A stretch of 64,000 nt of DNA from Lachnospiraceae bacterium (GCA_009780115.1 WRAQ01000008.1:17711-81710); one strand, 5' to 3'; counted from the first letter of the stretch, positions 25,557 to 34,673 are shown. The notes: generated by a model from the letters alone, not told the origin. A program made the numbers and translations.

Positions 25557-27794
25557 ATGAAATCAATAAAACAAAATCTAATTAGAAAAGTAAAAAAATA
25601 TAGTTTATTCATTCTGATTATATTCCTACTCACTGGTATCATAGCTTGCGGCAGTAAGCAAACGGGCGCAGTTACTGCCAAATCATTTATTGCAGAACAT
25701 TTTTTTATTGAAAATATTCAGTACATTCATTCGGCGGTATCGCATGGCAATATTGTTTACTTCTCCGGATTTGAAGGTTCTGCCGATTTCGAGGAAGGTT
25801 ATGCGATAGCTGATAGTGATGTGATTCAATATCTTTATTTTATTGATCTGGATTTAGAAGAACCAAAAGCAATGAGAATACCTTTTCCTCTTAAATCAAA
25901 TTCATTTATTAGTAGTATTTCAATCAGCCCTGACGATATTATTAACCTTGCTATTTTAAATTACGTGGGTGATTATGAAAATGGAATGAAACCAGAAATC
26001 ATTGTCAAGCAAATTAATCGTGACGGAACGGAGATTTCCAGTACTGTACTTTTTAATGATATTCATGACACATATATTTTTCCACAAGACTTAATCATTG
26101 ATGACAAAGGTCGAATTTATTTGATTAACATTAATGTAATTTATATTTGGAATCAAAGTGGTAGTCTCATTAGTAAGATACCAATAGATGGAAATAATCT
26201 TAAAATGGCACGAAACCGCACTTATGAAGAAAATTATGTAGTTTGGAATAATGATGCCGGCGAAGCAAAAATGGCAGTAATCAATTCTGATTCAGGCACT
26301 CTTGGGCAAAATTTTAATATAAGTACAGCTAATTATACAAGAATTGTCCCCGGTATATATAGTGATTTACTTTTCTCGTCAGTAAATGGTGTTTATACTT
26401 ATGATGTTAATAAACGTAGCTTTGAAAAAGTTTTTGAATGGGGCAACATTGGTATGAAAACTGATTTTGGGGGTATGCTTCTTCCGCTTTACGATGGCCG
26501 GATTGGGTGGCTTGAGAATAAACATCCGGAGGGTGGCGTAGATTTCCGGATTGTCCGGCCGCTTCGGGAAGGTGAAGAATTAGCCGAGAAAGAAACACTT
26601 GTAATTGGTGGAGTACTTATTTTTATTGATGATGCCTTACGTACAGCAATAATTGAATTTAATCATTCTCATCCGAAATATTGGATTGAAATTAAAGAAT
26701 ATGCTACTGAAGATAGTAGTGATGATGAATTTAATGAAGGAGTAACCCGGCTTAATCTTGATATCGTGAACGGAAAGGGTCCGGATATAATTGTTTTACC
26801 GCCTAGGATTTCAATGGAGCTTTATGCCAGAAAGGGTGTCCTTGCTGACCTTTATCCTTTTATTAACGAAGATAAAAATATGAAGCGAGCTGATTTTCAA
26901 GAAAATATCATTAAAGCGCACGAATTGGATGGCAGACTTTTAGGAATGCCGATTTTTTATCAGATTCATACTCTAGTCGCGGCAGAGTCTGAAATTGGTG
27001 ACATTAAAGGATGGAATCTTGATGAAATGATCGAATATGTGAACAGCCGATTACCGGATAGCAAGGTTTTTGCTGATTATAGCAAATCAGGTGTATTATC
27101 ATTATGTTTGCGGGCTAACGGTGAAGCGTTGGTTGACTGGAATAATGTAGATAATGGTTTTCAACGGGATTTATATTTGAAGATGCTTTATTTTGCCAAC
27201 CAGTTTACACCGGATCATCTTTATGTTTATGATGATAATATTGCCGGACGGATTCAGGATGATAAGCAAGTCCAGCTTTGGTCAAAGGTATTAATCGGTT
27301 ATTATTATCATCAGAATTTGTCAGAGATTTTTGGGGAGCTGGTGGTTTATCCCGGTTTTCCTTCGGAAAACGGAAACGGCAATCTGATTAATTCATATTC
27401 AGTTATTTCAATTAACCAAAATAGTGAGCATAAGAATGCGGCTTGGGAATTTATTAGCAGTATGCTGACAGAGGAATTTCAAACAAGAAACTTTACCACT
27501 TCATTGATATCTTTTCCGATTCTAAAAAGCGCTCATGAAGCAAAAATCAAAGAAGCGATGAGAGGTTTTTATGATTGGGCAGAAAATTCTCATGTCGCTG
27601 GCGCCACCGAAAGTGATATCCAGACTGTCACAGATTTAATCAATAGTGCTGAAAAAATACGTGTTTATGACGAACATATACTTAATATTGCCATGGAAGA
27701 AGCCGGCTATTTCTTCAGTGGAATTAAAACTGCTGAGGAAGTTGCTGATATTGCGGAAAATAGAATTGCAATTTATGTTAGCGAAATGAATTAA
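25557..27794 (+). CDS. Solute-binding lipoprotein, paralogue of 175-2613
   Basis: About 745 residues. Signal peptide with lipobox (LLTGIIACGS), then a propeller-like beta region (to about 365) and a family 1 solute-binding domain (LVIGGVLIFIDDALRTAIIE, NEGVTRLNLDIVNGKGPDII, GVLADLYPFINEDKNMKRAD). It shares domain order and several segments with the first lipoprotein (NSAVNIINEEAGSFFSG there, LNIAMEEAGYFFSGIKTAEE here). ATG 25557 follows GAAGGGG; an ORF start at 25497 lies in the terminator stem. No transporter genes are adjacent. Next to it, convergent, lies a LacI-like/GGDEF protein that could sense a related ligand inside the cell. Confidence 0.8.
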   Translation: MKSIKQNLIRKVKKYSLFILIIFLLTGIIACGSKQTGAVTAKSFIAEHFFIENIQYIHSAVSHGNIVYFSGFEGSADFEEGYAIADSDVIQYLYFIDLDLEEPKAMRIPFPLKSNSFISSISISPDDIINLAILNYVGDYENGMKPEIIVKQINRDGTEISSTVLFNDIHDTYIFPQDLIIDDKGRIYLININVIYIWNQSGSLISKIPIDGNNLKMARNRTYEENYVVWNNDAGEAKMAVINSDSGTLGQNFNISTANYTRIVPGIYSDLLFSSVNGVYTYDVNKRSFEKVFEWGNIGMKTDFGGMLLPLYDGRIGWLENKHPEGGVDFRIVRPLREGEELAEKETLVIGGVLIFIDDALRTAIIEFNHSHPKYWIEIKEYATEDSSDDEFNEGVTRLNLDIVNGKGPDIIVLPPRISMELYARKGVLADLYPFINEDKNMKRADFQENIIKAHELDGRLLGMPIFYQIHTLVAAESEIGDIKGWNLDEMIEYVNSRLPDSKVFADYSKSGVLSLCLRANGEALVDWNNVDNGFQRDLYLKMLYFANQFTPDHLYVYDDNIAGRIQDDKQVQLWSKVLIGYYYHQNLSEIFGELVVYPGFPSENGNGNLINSYSVISINQNSEHKNAAWEFISSMLTEEFQTRNFTTSLISFPILKSAHEAKIKEAMRGFYDWAENSHVAGATESDIQTVTDLINSAEKIRVYDEHILNIAMEEAGYFFSGIKTAEEVADIAENRIAIYVSEMN

Positions 27795-27810
27795 AGGATA
27801 CCGGAGCTAA

Positions 27811-28164
27811 TTTTACCCCCGCGAAAGCCCCTGTTTTTTCTTGGCCATTTTTTCCTCATACAAAACCGAGTCAGCACTTAGCATTGCATCATCGAAACAC
27901 TTATTTGACGAATGCTCAAGAACGACACTGCCGATACTGGCAAGAACCTGGTAGGGATGATGATTTTCGCGATTGTATTCGTCAATTTTTGTCCGGATTC
28001 TTTGCTCAACAAACTTGACATTTTCTTTTGCTTTTACTGATGAGAAAACGACAAATTCATCACCGCCGATTCGGCCGACGATGTCCTCACCCCGCAAAAC
28101 TTGCTTAAGTATCCCGGCAAAAGCGGAGATAGCTTTATCACCTTCTTTATGCCCATAAGTATCA
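27811..28164. repeat. Direct repeat of 23727-24080
   Basis: This 354-bp stretch, the 3' end of the GGDEF gene, matches 23727-24080 with few substitutions and no gaps. The two direct copies bracket the palindrome, the cysteine-peptide locus and the lipoprotein gene (about 3.7 kb). Confidence 0.85.
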
Positions 28165-30038
28165 TTAATCGCTTTAAGCCCGTCCATATCCATAAACATA
28201 ACTACCGGAATTAAATCGGCATCCCGTTTTAAATGCGGAATCCGTGAATAAACGAAATGAAAGAAACCGCGCCGGTTCAATAACCCTGTCAATTCATCAG
28301 TAATTGATAATATCTGGATTTTGGATAAAAGTTCCGCCCCTTTTATCGCGGTTGAGATATTTATTCGCAAGGTTTCATATACTCCGACAGCGATTTCAGG
28401 TTTGTAAGGAATAAGCAAAACACCTAACTCGTCTTCTTTAAAAAATAACGGGACGAAGAACAAATCGCGCCGTTCGCTTTCGAAATCAAAATTTGCAATT
28501 GATGAATAATCGGCAAGTGTAATCGGGTCGAAATTGTTATTTTTTATATTAAATAATTTGTCCCCGTCAAAACCAATCAGCGTATCAATTGTCCGGTCGG
28601 CATCCGGATTGTCACTTTTGATAGGGGTTTGATATAAACCGATGATAGCAGTATTTAATGAAAATTCCGGAAGTGAATTTCGAAGCTCGGCGGCTAGAAA
28701 ATCAATCCCGAAACTTGAGACAATATTACTGCAAACCCTTCTTAAGTTCATTCGCTCGTCATTTTCGGTAAATTCCCGGATTTTTACTTCTTTGAACCTG
28801 AAACCATGCACGATGGTGGTGGCAAAAATTAGGGTTGACAAAATTGTATGGGCGCAGTCAACCTCATTATGATGAAGTTCGACCCCCAAAGTAAGAATAT
28901 TCAAGGCGTTACTCCAAATCAAAAATTCATTGGAACAACGATTGTAATCGATTAATAATTCATTAATTACAGATAAAAAATCATCTTTTGAAAAAGGCTT
29001 TTTTGTAATTGTATCGACTAATATTTCTACCCATTTATTGATTTGGGCTTCCGGAATATGACTCCTGAATAAAGTAATAAAACGATGTGAAATATATGTA
29101 CTTAGTGAATCGGCGGAGATTTCTTCGCTTTCAAATCCCGGTTTGATTTTTAAAGATTCTTTTTCGAGACAACCGCATGATTGGCGGGGGATATAAACCG
29201 GTGCGACATAAGTAATTTCGGTGACAGGCTTGTCATTTATCAGATTCAAAAGTATTTCACTGCTGACCCGCCCAATCTCGTTGAAATCTTGTTTTGCGGT
29301 ACTAATAGATGGAATAAATGCCGCGGCCATCCTGTCATCATCGAATCCGGTAACGGCTATATCGGCAGGTACCAGGATATTGTTATCGCTTAATTCCCGC
29401 AAAATACCAACCGCAGTTTCATCATCACTTGCGGCAATCGCATCAACACAAAGTTCCGGTTTTGAAAGTAATGTTTGTACTGCTTCATGACCGCATTCCT
29501 GCGTGAAATTTCCGGGCAGGACATATCTCTCATCATAGCTAAGCCCGTTTGCTTCTAGTGCCTTTTTGTACCCAAGCAGGCGGTCTTCAGCTTCCGGATG
29601 TCCGTCAGGCCCCTTAACAAAAGCTATTTTTTTCTTGCCGTGAACCTTAATTAAATGCTCGACAGCACTATATACTCCGGCGATATTGTCAATCAAAACG
29701 GAAGGGGCATCAGGCATCACATATGAAACAGAAACCAGCGGGAGATGCTTGGGGAGCCGGGCAGCATATTTTTCAAAAATTTCAACGCCGATATTTTGGG
29801 CAATAAAGCCGGAAAACATGATGACACCGTTTAATGAGGTATTATTGCGGATGGTTTCAAAACAAGTATCAAAATGTGAGGAATAATCTTCGTCATTTGT
29901 TTGATATGACCCTAAATATGCCGTAAGGTGGATATCGTTTTCCCCGGCAAATTCGGCGATGCCCCGCCAAATCTCATATTGTAGTGTATTGTCAAACGTT
30001 GAGAAAATGACACCTAAGTGAAGTCGTTTTTTACCCAT
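27813..30038 (-). CDS. LacI-like ligand-binding domain fused to a diguanylate cyclase
   Basis: 741 residues. Residues about 5-290 are a periplasmic-binding-protein fold of LacI type (LGVIFSTFDNTLQYEIWRGI, VSYVMPDAPSVLIDNIAGVY, AIAASDDETAVGILRELSDN) without the helix-turn-helix. A middle helical region precedes a GGDEF domain (LTDELTGLLNRRGFFHFVYS, DMDGLKAINDTYGHKEGD, active-site RIGGDEF). No signal peptide, so it should be cytoplasmic and make c-di-GMP in response to a small ligand, perhaps a sugar. A PilZ receptor gene lies at 48957. The 3' end exists again as a fragment at 23729-24080. Ligand and direction of control are unknown. Confidence 0.88.
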   Translation of the reverse strand: MGKKRLHLGVIFSTFDNTLQYEIWRGIAEFAGENDIHLTAYLGSYQTNDEDYSSHFDTCFETIRNNTSLNGVIMFSGFIAQNIGVEIFEKYAARLPKHLPLVSVSYVMPDAPSVLIDNIAGVYSAVEHLIKVHGKKKIAFVKGPDGHPEAEDRLLGYKKALEANGLSYDERYVLPGNFTQECGHEAVQTLLSKPELCVDAIAASDDETAVGILRELSDNNILVPADIAVTGFDDDRMAAAFIPSISTAKQDFNEIGRVSSEILLNLINDKPVTEITYVAPVYIPRQSCGCLEKESLKIKPGFESEEISADSLSTYISHRFITLFRSHIPEAQINKWVEILVDTITKKPFSKDDFLSVINELLIDYNRCSNEFLIWSNALNILTLGVELHHNEVDCAHTILSTLIFATTIVHGFRFKEVKIREFTENDERMNLRRVCSNIVSSFGIDFLAAELRNSLPEFSLNTAIIGLYQTPIKSDNPDADRTIDTLIGFDGDKLFNIKNNNFDPITLADYSSIANFDFESERRDLFFVPLFFKEDELGVLLIPYKPEIAVGVYETLRINISTAIKGAELLSKIQILSITDELTGLLNRRGFFHFVYSRIPHLKRDADLIPVVMFMDMDGLKAINDTYGHKEGDKAISAFAGILKQVLRGEDIVGRIGGDEFVVFSSVKAKENVKFVEQRIRTKIDEYNRENHHPYQVLASIGSVVLEHSSNKCFDDAMLSADSVLYEEKMAKKKQGLSRG

Positions 30039-30166
30039 AAATCACCCCGTTTTTTCTAAATTATTGACCAACTTTACCCATTCTAATTATAGCACACCCC
30101 TTAGTTTTGTCAAACAATTTAAGGTTCTAATAGAATCTGAAAATATTGGAAAGTGATAAAAAAATG

Positions 30167-30195
30167 TTGCAATATTCATAATTATGAGGTATAAT
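30167..30195 (+). promoter_or_regulatory. Promoter of the 6S-like RNA
   Basis: TTGCAA (30167-30172), 17-nt spacer, TATAAT (30190-30195). The predicted start near 30202 coincides with the beginning of the structured RNA. Confidence 0.75.
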
Positions 30196-30201
30196 AAAAA
30201 C

Positions 30202-30454
30202 AACCTGAGGTGCCCGATAATTCTTGTTATTTTGAACCTACATTATCTTTAAACGGGATTCCTACATTGTCACGCCGATGTCAGGCCACCATTGAGAGTT
30301 CAGCAATGAATTTTCTCATACGCAGTGGAAGGCAGAAACGGGTCTGCGGTTACCCACCTAGCATTGCTAGGAGTCAAAATGCAGGAACCGGCATTTCGGG
30401 GCAACACAGTCGTCTGACGGCGACTCTTTAAAAAGCGAGCTTTGCTCGCTTTTT
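30202..30454 (+). ncRNA. ssrS: 6S-like regulatory RNA
   Basis: A GC-richer, ORF-poor block between a strong promoter and a strong terminator. The 5' part (CCTGAGGTGCCCG, then GAACCTACATT and ACGGGATTCCT) resembles the 5' arm of Firmicute 6S RNA (in B. subtilis CCTGATGTG, ACACCTAG, AGGGATTTTT). Internal hairpins include CCTAGCA/TGCTAGG and GCAGA/TCTGC; TGCCCGA near the 5' end can pair with TCGGGGCA near 30405. 6S RNA binds sigma-A RNA polymerase and slows vegetative promoters in stationary phase. The RNA gene call is firm; the 6S identity is by memory of the family. Confidence 0.65.
30430..30454 (+). terminator. Terminator of the 6S-like RNA
   Basis: Perfect 11-bp stem AAAAAGCGAGC/GCTCGCTTTTT with a TTT loop, continuing into a T-rich tract. 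Confidence 0.9.
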
Positions 30455-30455
30455 A

Positions 30456-30585
30456 TTTTATTTAATAGGAAATTCCTCCGGAATTTCTATTAAATAAAAA
30501 GCCTCCGGCGGATGCGCACTCGCGCGAATTGTATTATGTTGCTACGCAATCGCGCTCGGCGCGAGGGTTTGCCAAGGCAAACCCT
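30456..30585. repeat. Stacked intergenic hairpins, family with 11052-11112
   Basis: A long AT-rich hairpin (TTTTATTTAATAGG/CTATTAAATAAAA with GAAATTCC/GGAATTT inside, 30456-30499) precedes GC-rich repeats of the CTCGGCGCGAG type. The hairpin AGGGTTTGC-CAAG-GCAAACCCT lies at 30564-30585. The sequence up to ATTTATAAG repeats that at 11082-11121 with compensating stem changes. No gene was seen in 30455-30797. Confidence 0.6.
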
Positions 30586-30661
30586 TTCTTAATTTATAAG
30601 AACCCCCTTTTCATGGTATACTGGTAATAAGTAGACAAGTCTATTAATATATTAAATAAAT

Positions 30662-30757
30662 AAGATAAAAATATTTCGCCGGCACCTTAGGCTGCCTTTT
30701 TCCAAGAAAAATGTGAATTAGAATCAGTTAGGCCGCAGAGACGAATAGATATATCTT
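30662..30757 (+). repeat. TTAGGC structured element, copy 3 (before the SpoIID-like gene)
   Basis: Outer stem AAGATAAAAATATTTCG (30662-30678) against CGAATAGATATATCTT (30742-30757), imperfect. Conserved blocks CACCTTAGGCTGCC and CAGTTAGGCCGCAGAGACG. The most diverged of the three copies. It ends 40 nt before ATG 30798. Confidence 0.6.
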
Positions 30758-30797
30758 AATTACGGGGTATAATAAATCGAACAAACCTGGAGACCTA

Positions 30798-33215
30798 ATG
30801 GGCAAAAATCTTAGCATGTTAATCAAAATAGTTGTAATCATCTTAATTTTCTTATTTTTATGGCTGATTTTCCGCCAGGATAATGGGATAGATGAGATTG
30901 TTGATGAAATAATCGAAGACATTCGGATTCCGGCGCCCCAAGGTGAATACAGCCGGGTTGAAGACGTTCTTATTCTGGCAACGGCCCTGAACAATGAAAT
31001 CAATGAAAATGACCCGATTTTTTACCGCCTGACCGATATGTATAAAACGGATATTGATGCCCGGCTCACTTATGAAGATTTCTTGAAGCTTATCGTTGCA
31101 ATAGATATTATTCCCGAAAATGAACAATTTGCCGAAAGATATCAGCCGGAGCATTATTTTTTGCTATCCGACTGGCGGACCACCGCAAATGAGATTATTG
31201 AAATATATAATCAAACAGCCGAAACTGATTATATTGAAGAAATAACTATCTCAATTTTGGGGGTTGGTGAAGATGTCAGTGATTATGAGGGTAATAAATT
31301 ATCGGTCAATCAATTACTTAGTTCTGAAATGAAAATATTTGATTTTGGGTCTTCACTATTTAGGGCGTATCAATATCAGACGGTCAAAGCCCTGCGCAAA
31401 GCGAATGAACTTCTTGTATTGACTGATATAGTCAATGAAAATATGATTATCAACAATGTTTTTTTCCTTGGTGAAGATGAGAATAGGATTGGTTATTTTT
31501 ACCGTGATTTTGAAATTTACTATATACGTGAAAATACGCTGGCTGATATAGCAGAAAATCTGCTTGATGAGTTATTGGATAACTTTGCCCCGCTGGAAAT
31601 TATCAAAGAACAATTAGCCGACCTTACTTTTGAGAATGGCCGTCTTAGGGAAATAAATTTCAAAAATGAAGTCGTCAGCGGCAAACTTTTAGCCGTCGAT
31701 GACCAGACGATTACGATTGAAGGTTATGGTGTTTTTAATATCACTTCTGATTTGCAGGTTTACCGCTTATATGACCGGATGAGAAGCATGGCACCGCAGG
31801 AGCTTCTGATTGGTTATGATTTCACTGATTTTGTCCTTGAAAACGGGGAAATCTGCGGGGCGCTGATGGTACGGAAAGAAGCAATGGAATATATCCGGGT
31901 CGCCCTTAGAACCGACCGGTTTGCCAGTCTTTATCATTCTGATTTGAAGCTTAGTGCCGATGTTGATTTTACTGTTACCCATGGGCCGTATGATGAGCGG
32001 AAAACAACCGGATTTGAAGCAGGCGAGCTTCTTTTGCTTGATATCAATAATGAGATGTTTAATGATGGAAGTATTATTATTAACCCAAGAACCGGGACGG
32101 GGCGGATAACTTTGCATTCTTTAAACCGCAGTCAGGGAACTCCGGTTTATCGTGGCAGTATGGAGATAAAAAAGACCAAAGACGGTTTGGTTATCATCAA
32201 TGAAGTATTGCTTGAAGAGTACCTTTATTCGGTTGTACCGAGCGAAATGCCCGCCTCATATCCTTTGGAAGCCCTCAAAGCACAGGCAATTTGTGCCCGG
32301 ACTTACGCTTACCGTTTTCTGTACCGGTCGGGGCTTTCGGCTCTTGGTGCCCATGTTGACGATAGTGTTGGTTATCAAGTGTACAACAATATCGCCGAGC
32401 ATATGAATACGACTAAAGCAGTTAAAGAAACTACCGGCTTAAAACTTTTTTATGAAAATAGTCCGGCCGGGACTTATTATTATTCGACATCCAGTGGTAA
32501 TGCGACTATTCCGGCGATATGGAAAAGTACAAGTCCTCCTTATACACCGTATTTACAAGCAGCGATAATCGGCGACGACCGCCATTTGCTTGCGGCCGGT
32601 TCAGAGCGTGCTTTAGACCCGAATTTGTTAGTTGATGAAGAAATATTTGCAGAATTTATCACCGGAATCAGGGAAACAGATTATGAAAAAGATGAAGCAT
32701 GGTACCGCTGGGAATTTGAGGTAACGAAAATAAAAAATGATAAAATTGCTGAAAATATAAAAAGACGGCATTCACAAAATCAACGATTGGTTCTGACCCT
32801 TGAAAAAGGTGAGTTTATTAGTAAAGCAATCGGTGATGTTGGCGAGGTGACAAATATTTATAGCGCCAAACGTTTACCCGGCGGGGTTATGGATGAACTA
32901 ATTATCGAAACAACGAAAAATACTTACAAAATCATTGCTGAAAATACGATTCGTTATGTATTAAATGACACTGATTATAAAGTTAAGCGCCATGACGGAA
33001 GTGAAATCAGTACCCCAAATCTTCTTCCAAGTGCTTTCATGATTATCGAACCGGCGATTAAAGATGGCCTTGTTACCGGGTACAAAATAAACGGCGGCGG
33101 TTTTGGCCACGGGGTCGGGATGTCGCAAAACGGGGCGCGGGCGCTAGGTAATCTAGGTTACACTTTTGATGAAATCCTGGCGGTCTTTTATATTGGCTGT
33201 GAAGTACGAGTATAA
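30798..33215 (+). CDS. SpoIID/LytB-domain protein
   Basis: 805 residues. An N-terminal membrane anchor (about 7-26, IVVIILIFLFLWLIFR) places the remainder outside the membrane. A long N-terminal region of unknown family precedes the SpoIID domain from about residue 420 (EVLLEEYLYSVVPSEMPASY, EALKAQAICARTYAYRFLYR, later GGGFGHGVGMSQNGARALGN, the conserved GHGVGMSQ motif). SpoIID enzymes are lytic transglycosylases acting on denuded glycan during engulfment; LytB-domain relatives act on the cell wall in other settings. At 805 residues it is much longer than SpoIID (about 340), so it is a relative and not assigned spoIID. A folded repeat lies upstream. Confidence 0.85.
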   Translation: MGKNLSMLIKIVVIILIFLFLWLIFRQDNGIDEIVDEIIEDIRIPAPQGEYSRVEDVLILATALNNEINENDPIFYRLTDMYKTDIDARLTYEDFLKLIVAIDIIPENEQFAERYQPEHYFLLSDWRTTANEIIEIYNQTAETDYIEEITISILGVGEDVSDYEGNKLSVNQLLSSEMKIFDFGSSLFRAYQYQTVKALRKANELLVLTDIVNENMIINNVFFLGEDENRIGYFYRDFEIYYIRENTLADIAENLLDELLDNFAPLEIIKEQLADLTFENGRLREINFKNEVVSGKLLAVDDQTITIEGYGVFNITSDLQVYRLYDRMRSMAPQELLIGYDFTDFVLENGEICGALMVRKEAMEYIRVALRTDRFASLYHSDLKLSADVDFTVTHGPYDERKTTGFEAGELLLLDINNEMFNDGSIIINPRTGTGRITLHSLNRSQGTPVYRGSMEIKKTKDGLVIINEVLLEEYLYSVVPSEMPASYPLEALKAQAICARTYAYRFLYRSGLSALGAHVDDSVGYQVYNNIAEHMNTTKAVKETTGLKLFYENSPAGTYYYSTSSGNATIPAIWKSTSPPYTPYLQAAIIGDDRHLLAAGSERALDPNLLVDEEIFAEFITGIRETDYEKDEAWYRWEFEVTKIKNDKIAENIKRRHSQNQRLVLTLEKGEFISKAIGDVGEVTNIYSAKRLPGGVMDELIIETTKNTYKIIAENTIRYVLNDTDYKVKRHDGSEISTPNLLPSAFMIIEPAIKDGLVTGYKINGGGFGHGVGMSQNGARALGNLGYTFDEILAVFYIGCEVRV

Positions 33216-33225
33216 AGAGGTTAAA

Positions 33226-34086
33226 ATGCTGAAAAAAACTTATTTATTAATCAAAGATTTCATGACTAGATTAGAGGATAAAAACATCACAACAAATTCG
33301 GCGGCGACTACTTTTTATTTATTCCTTTCGCTCATTCCGATGTTGATTTTGTTATGCGCAATCCTACCCTATACCCCTTTGACAGAGGGTGATTTGATGA
33401 TTGCTTTGACCGATATTACCCCCGAAGCGACCCACCCTTTGATTATTAGTATCATTAGAGATGTGTATAACTCGTCGGCCGGGGTTATTTCATTTGCCGC
33501 AATTGTGACCGCCTGGTCGGCCAGCAGGGGAGTCCTTGCCTTAATGCGCGGCCTTAATGTTGTGAATGGCGTTAATGAAAACCGGCCGCTTTTTGTCCTG
33601 CGCATAATGGCTACTGTTTATACGGTAATTATTTTGACAGTCTTAGTCCTTTCGCTGATTATGATGGTTTTTGGCAATACGCTTATTAATGTATTATTAT
33701 ATCAGGCACCTTCTTTGGGCCCCGCGATTAGATTTATTTTGAATGGCCGTTTCTTAATTGTTTTTGCCCTGCTATCCCTTGCTTTGGCTTTGATTTACGC
33801 TTACATTCCCGGTGTCCGGACCAAGTTGTGGATGCAGCTCCCCGGGGCGGCGATTGCCGCCTGGGCCTTTAGCTTGCTAAGTTTTGGCTTTTCGATTTAT
33901 GTTGATTATTTTAACGCCTTTAATATTTATGGCAGCCTGACAACAATCGTAATGATTCTAATGTGGTTATTTTTTGGTATTTATGTGATTTTGCTTGGTG
34001 CCTATATCAATAAATATTTCCGCCCGCTTTATCTTTATCTTGCGGAACAGCGAAAAGAGAAGAAGTTGAAAAAAGACATGAAATGA
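33226..34086 (+). CDS. YihY/BrkB family membrane protein
   Basis: About 286 residues with six membrane segments. Family features: NITTNSAATTFYLFLSLIPM near the start, ASRGVLALMRGLNVVNG, PGVRTKLWMQLPGAAIAAWA and the last segments ending in YINKYFRPLY. The family (YihY, formerly linked to RNase BN) is widespread and probably involved in transport or membrane homeostasis; the function is unproven. ATG 33226 follows AAAGAGG; the longer frame from 33166 lies within the SpoIID-like gene and is rejected. Confidence 0.88.
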   Translation: MLKKTYLLIKDFMTRLEDKNITTNSAATTFYLFLSLIPMLILLCAILPYTPLTEGDLMIALTDITPEATHPLIISIIRDVYNSSAGVISFAAIVTAWSASRGVLALMRGLNVVNGVNENRPLFVLRIMATVYTVIILTVLVLSLIMMVFGNTLINVLLYQAPSLGPAIRFILNGRFLIVFALLSLALALIYAYIPGVRTKLWMQLPGAAIAAWAFSLLSFGFSIYVDYFNAFNIYGSLTTIVMILMWLFFGIYVILLGAYINKYFRPLYLYLAEQRKEKKLKKDMK

Positions 34087-34128
34087 CATAAACCAACAAA
34101 AGAAATTTAAAATGTTTCAAATATCTTA

Positions 34129-34157
34129 TTGACATGGTACCTGATGTATGTTAATTT
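34129..34157 (+). promoter_or_regulatory. Promoter of the CXXX peptide cluster
   Basis: TTGACA (34129-34134), 17-nt spacer, TAATTT (34152-34157), about 235 nt before the precursor gene, leaving a long leader. Confidence 0.6.
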
Positions 34158-34181
34158 TATTTTATAAAAAGAATCTGATGA

Positions 34182-34243
34182 GGGGATTTTTACATTAACC
34201 TGTCATTAGTGAAAATCCCCTTGAATCAGTTCGAGGGGTTTTT
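34182..34243 (+). promoter_or_regulatory. Attenuator-like leader with competing hairpins
   Basis: GGGGATTTT (34182-34190) can pair with AAAATCCCC (34212-34220). The same CCCC (34217-34220) starts a second hairpin, CCCCTTGAA-TCAG-TTCGAGGGG (34217-34238), followed by TTTTT, a terminator. The two stems exclude each other, as in a riboswitch or attenuator. No ligand-binding consensus was recognised; the 34244-34389 spacer contains no ORF of note. Confidence 0.6.
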
Positions 34244-34389
34244 ATTATGATGTTTGATGATGTGACTTCTTCTGCTTTATTTTTTTGGTGGCTTGGATTT
34301 ACATTAAGCATGAGAAGGATTTTCATAATTTAGTATTGATGTAATTCATGAAACATAGTTGATTCAAAGTAAAAAGGAAGGAGGTTGGA

Positions 34390-34590
34390 ATGAATTTTGA
34401 TAGTCAAATGCCTAATGACAATTTTGATGGCAGTATGGGATTTGAAGCTGCCTGCTTTTGCGGCAATAGTTGTTTACTAGGTTGTGCATTTTCCTGTACC
34501 GGCCCATGTTCGGGTTCTTGTTCTCTTCTTTGCGGAGGATGTGGAAATGCTTGCAAATCATATGGAATGTGTAATAACTTTAGCGGATAA
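34390..34590 (+). CDS. CXXX-repeat cysteine-rich peptide precursor
   Basis: 66 residues behind a very strong GGAAGGAGG site. An acidic, glycine-containing leader (MNFDSQMPNDNFDGSMGFEA) is followed by a core in which cysteine recurs every fourth residue: CGNSCLLGCAFSCTGPCSGS, then CSLLCGGCGNACK. This regular CXXX pattern is the hallmark of precursors of the CXXX-repeat radical SAM systems known from clostridia. The modification is expected on or next to the cysteines (thioether type), but the final product and activity are not known. It is the first gene of a long same-strand cluster. Confidence 0.85.
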   Translation: MNFDSQMPNDNFDGSMGFEAACFCGNSCLLGCAFSCTGPCSGSCSLLCGGCGNACKSYGMCNNFSG

Positions 34591-34630
34591 TTAACTTGTT
34601 TATTTTTAGTAACTTAAAAGGCCACCAAGA

Positions 34631-34673
34631 TTGCCGGCTGGCGGGGGCAGAGATTTTCGCCCCCCCCTGGCAA
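34631..34673 (+). other. Hairpin between precursor and maturase genes
   Basis: TTGCC/GGCAA outer pairs with a GGGGGC/GCCCCC inner stem; no U-tract follows. Such a hairpin can protect the precursor message and reduce read-through into the maturase gene. Confidence 0.55.

Noticed and set aside
30210..30431. 73-codon plus-strand ORF
   Set aside because: It lies within the 6S-like RNA between its promoter and terminator, has no ribosome site and an unlikely composition.
34217..34238. tRNA-like TTCGA motif
   Set aside because: The surrounding sequence forms a terminator hairpin and lacks the other arms of a tRNA.
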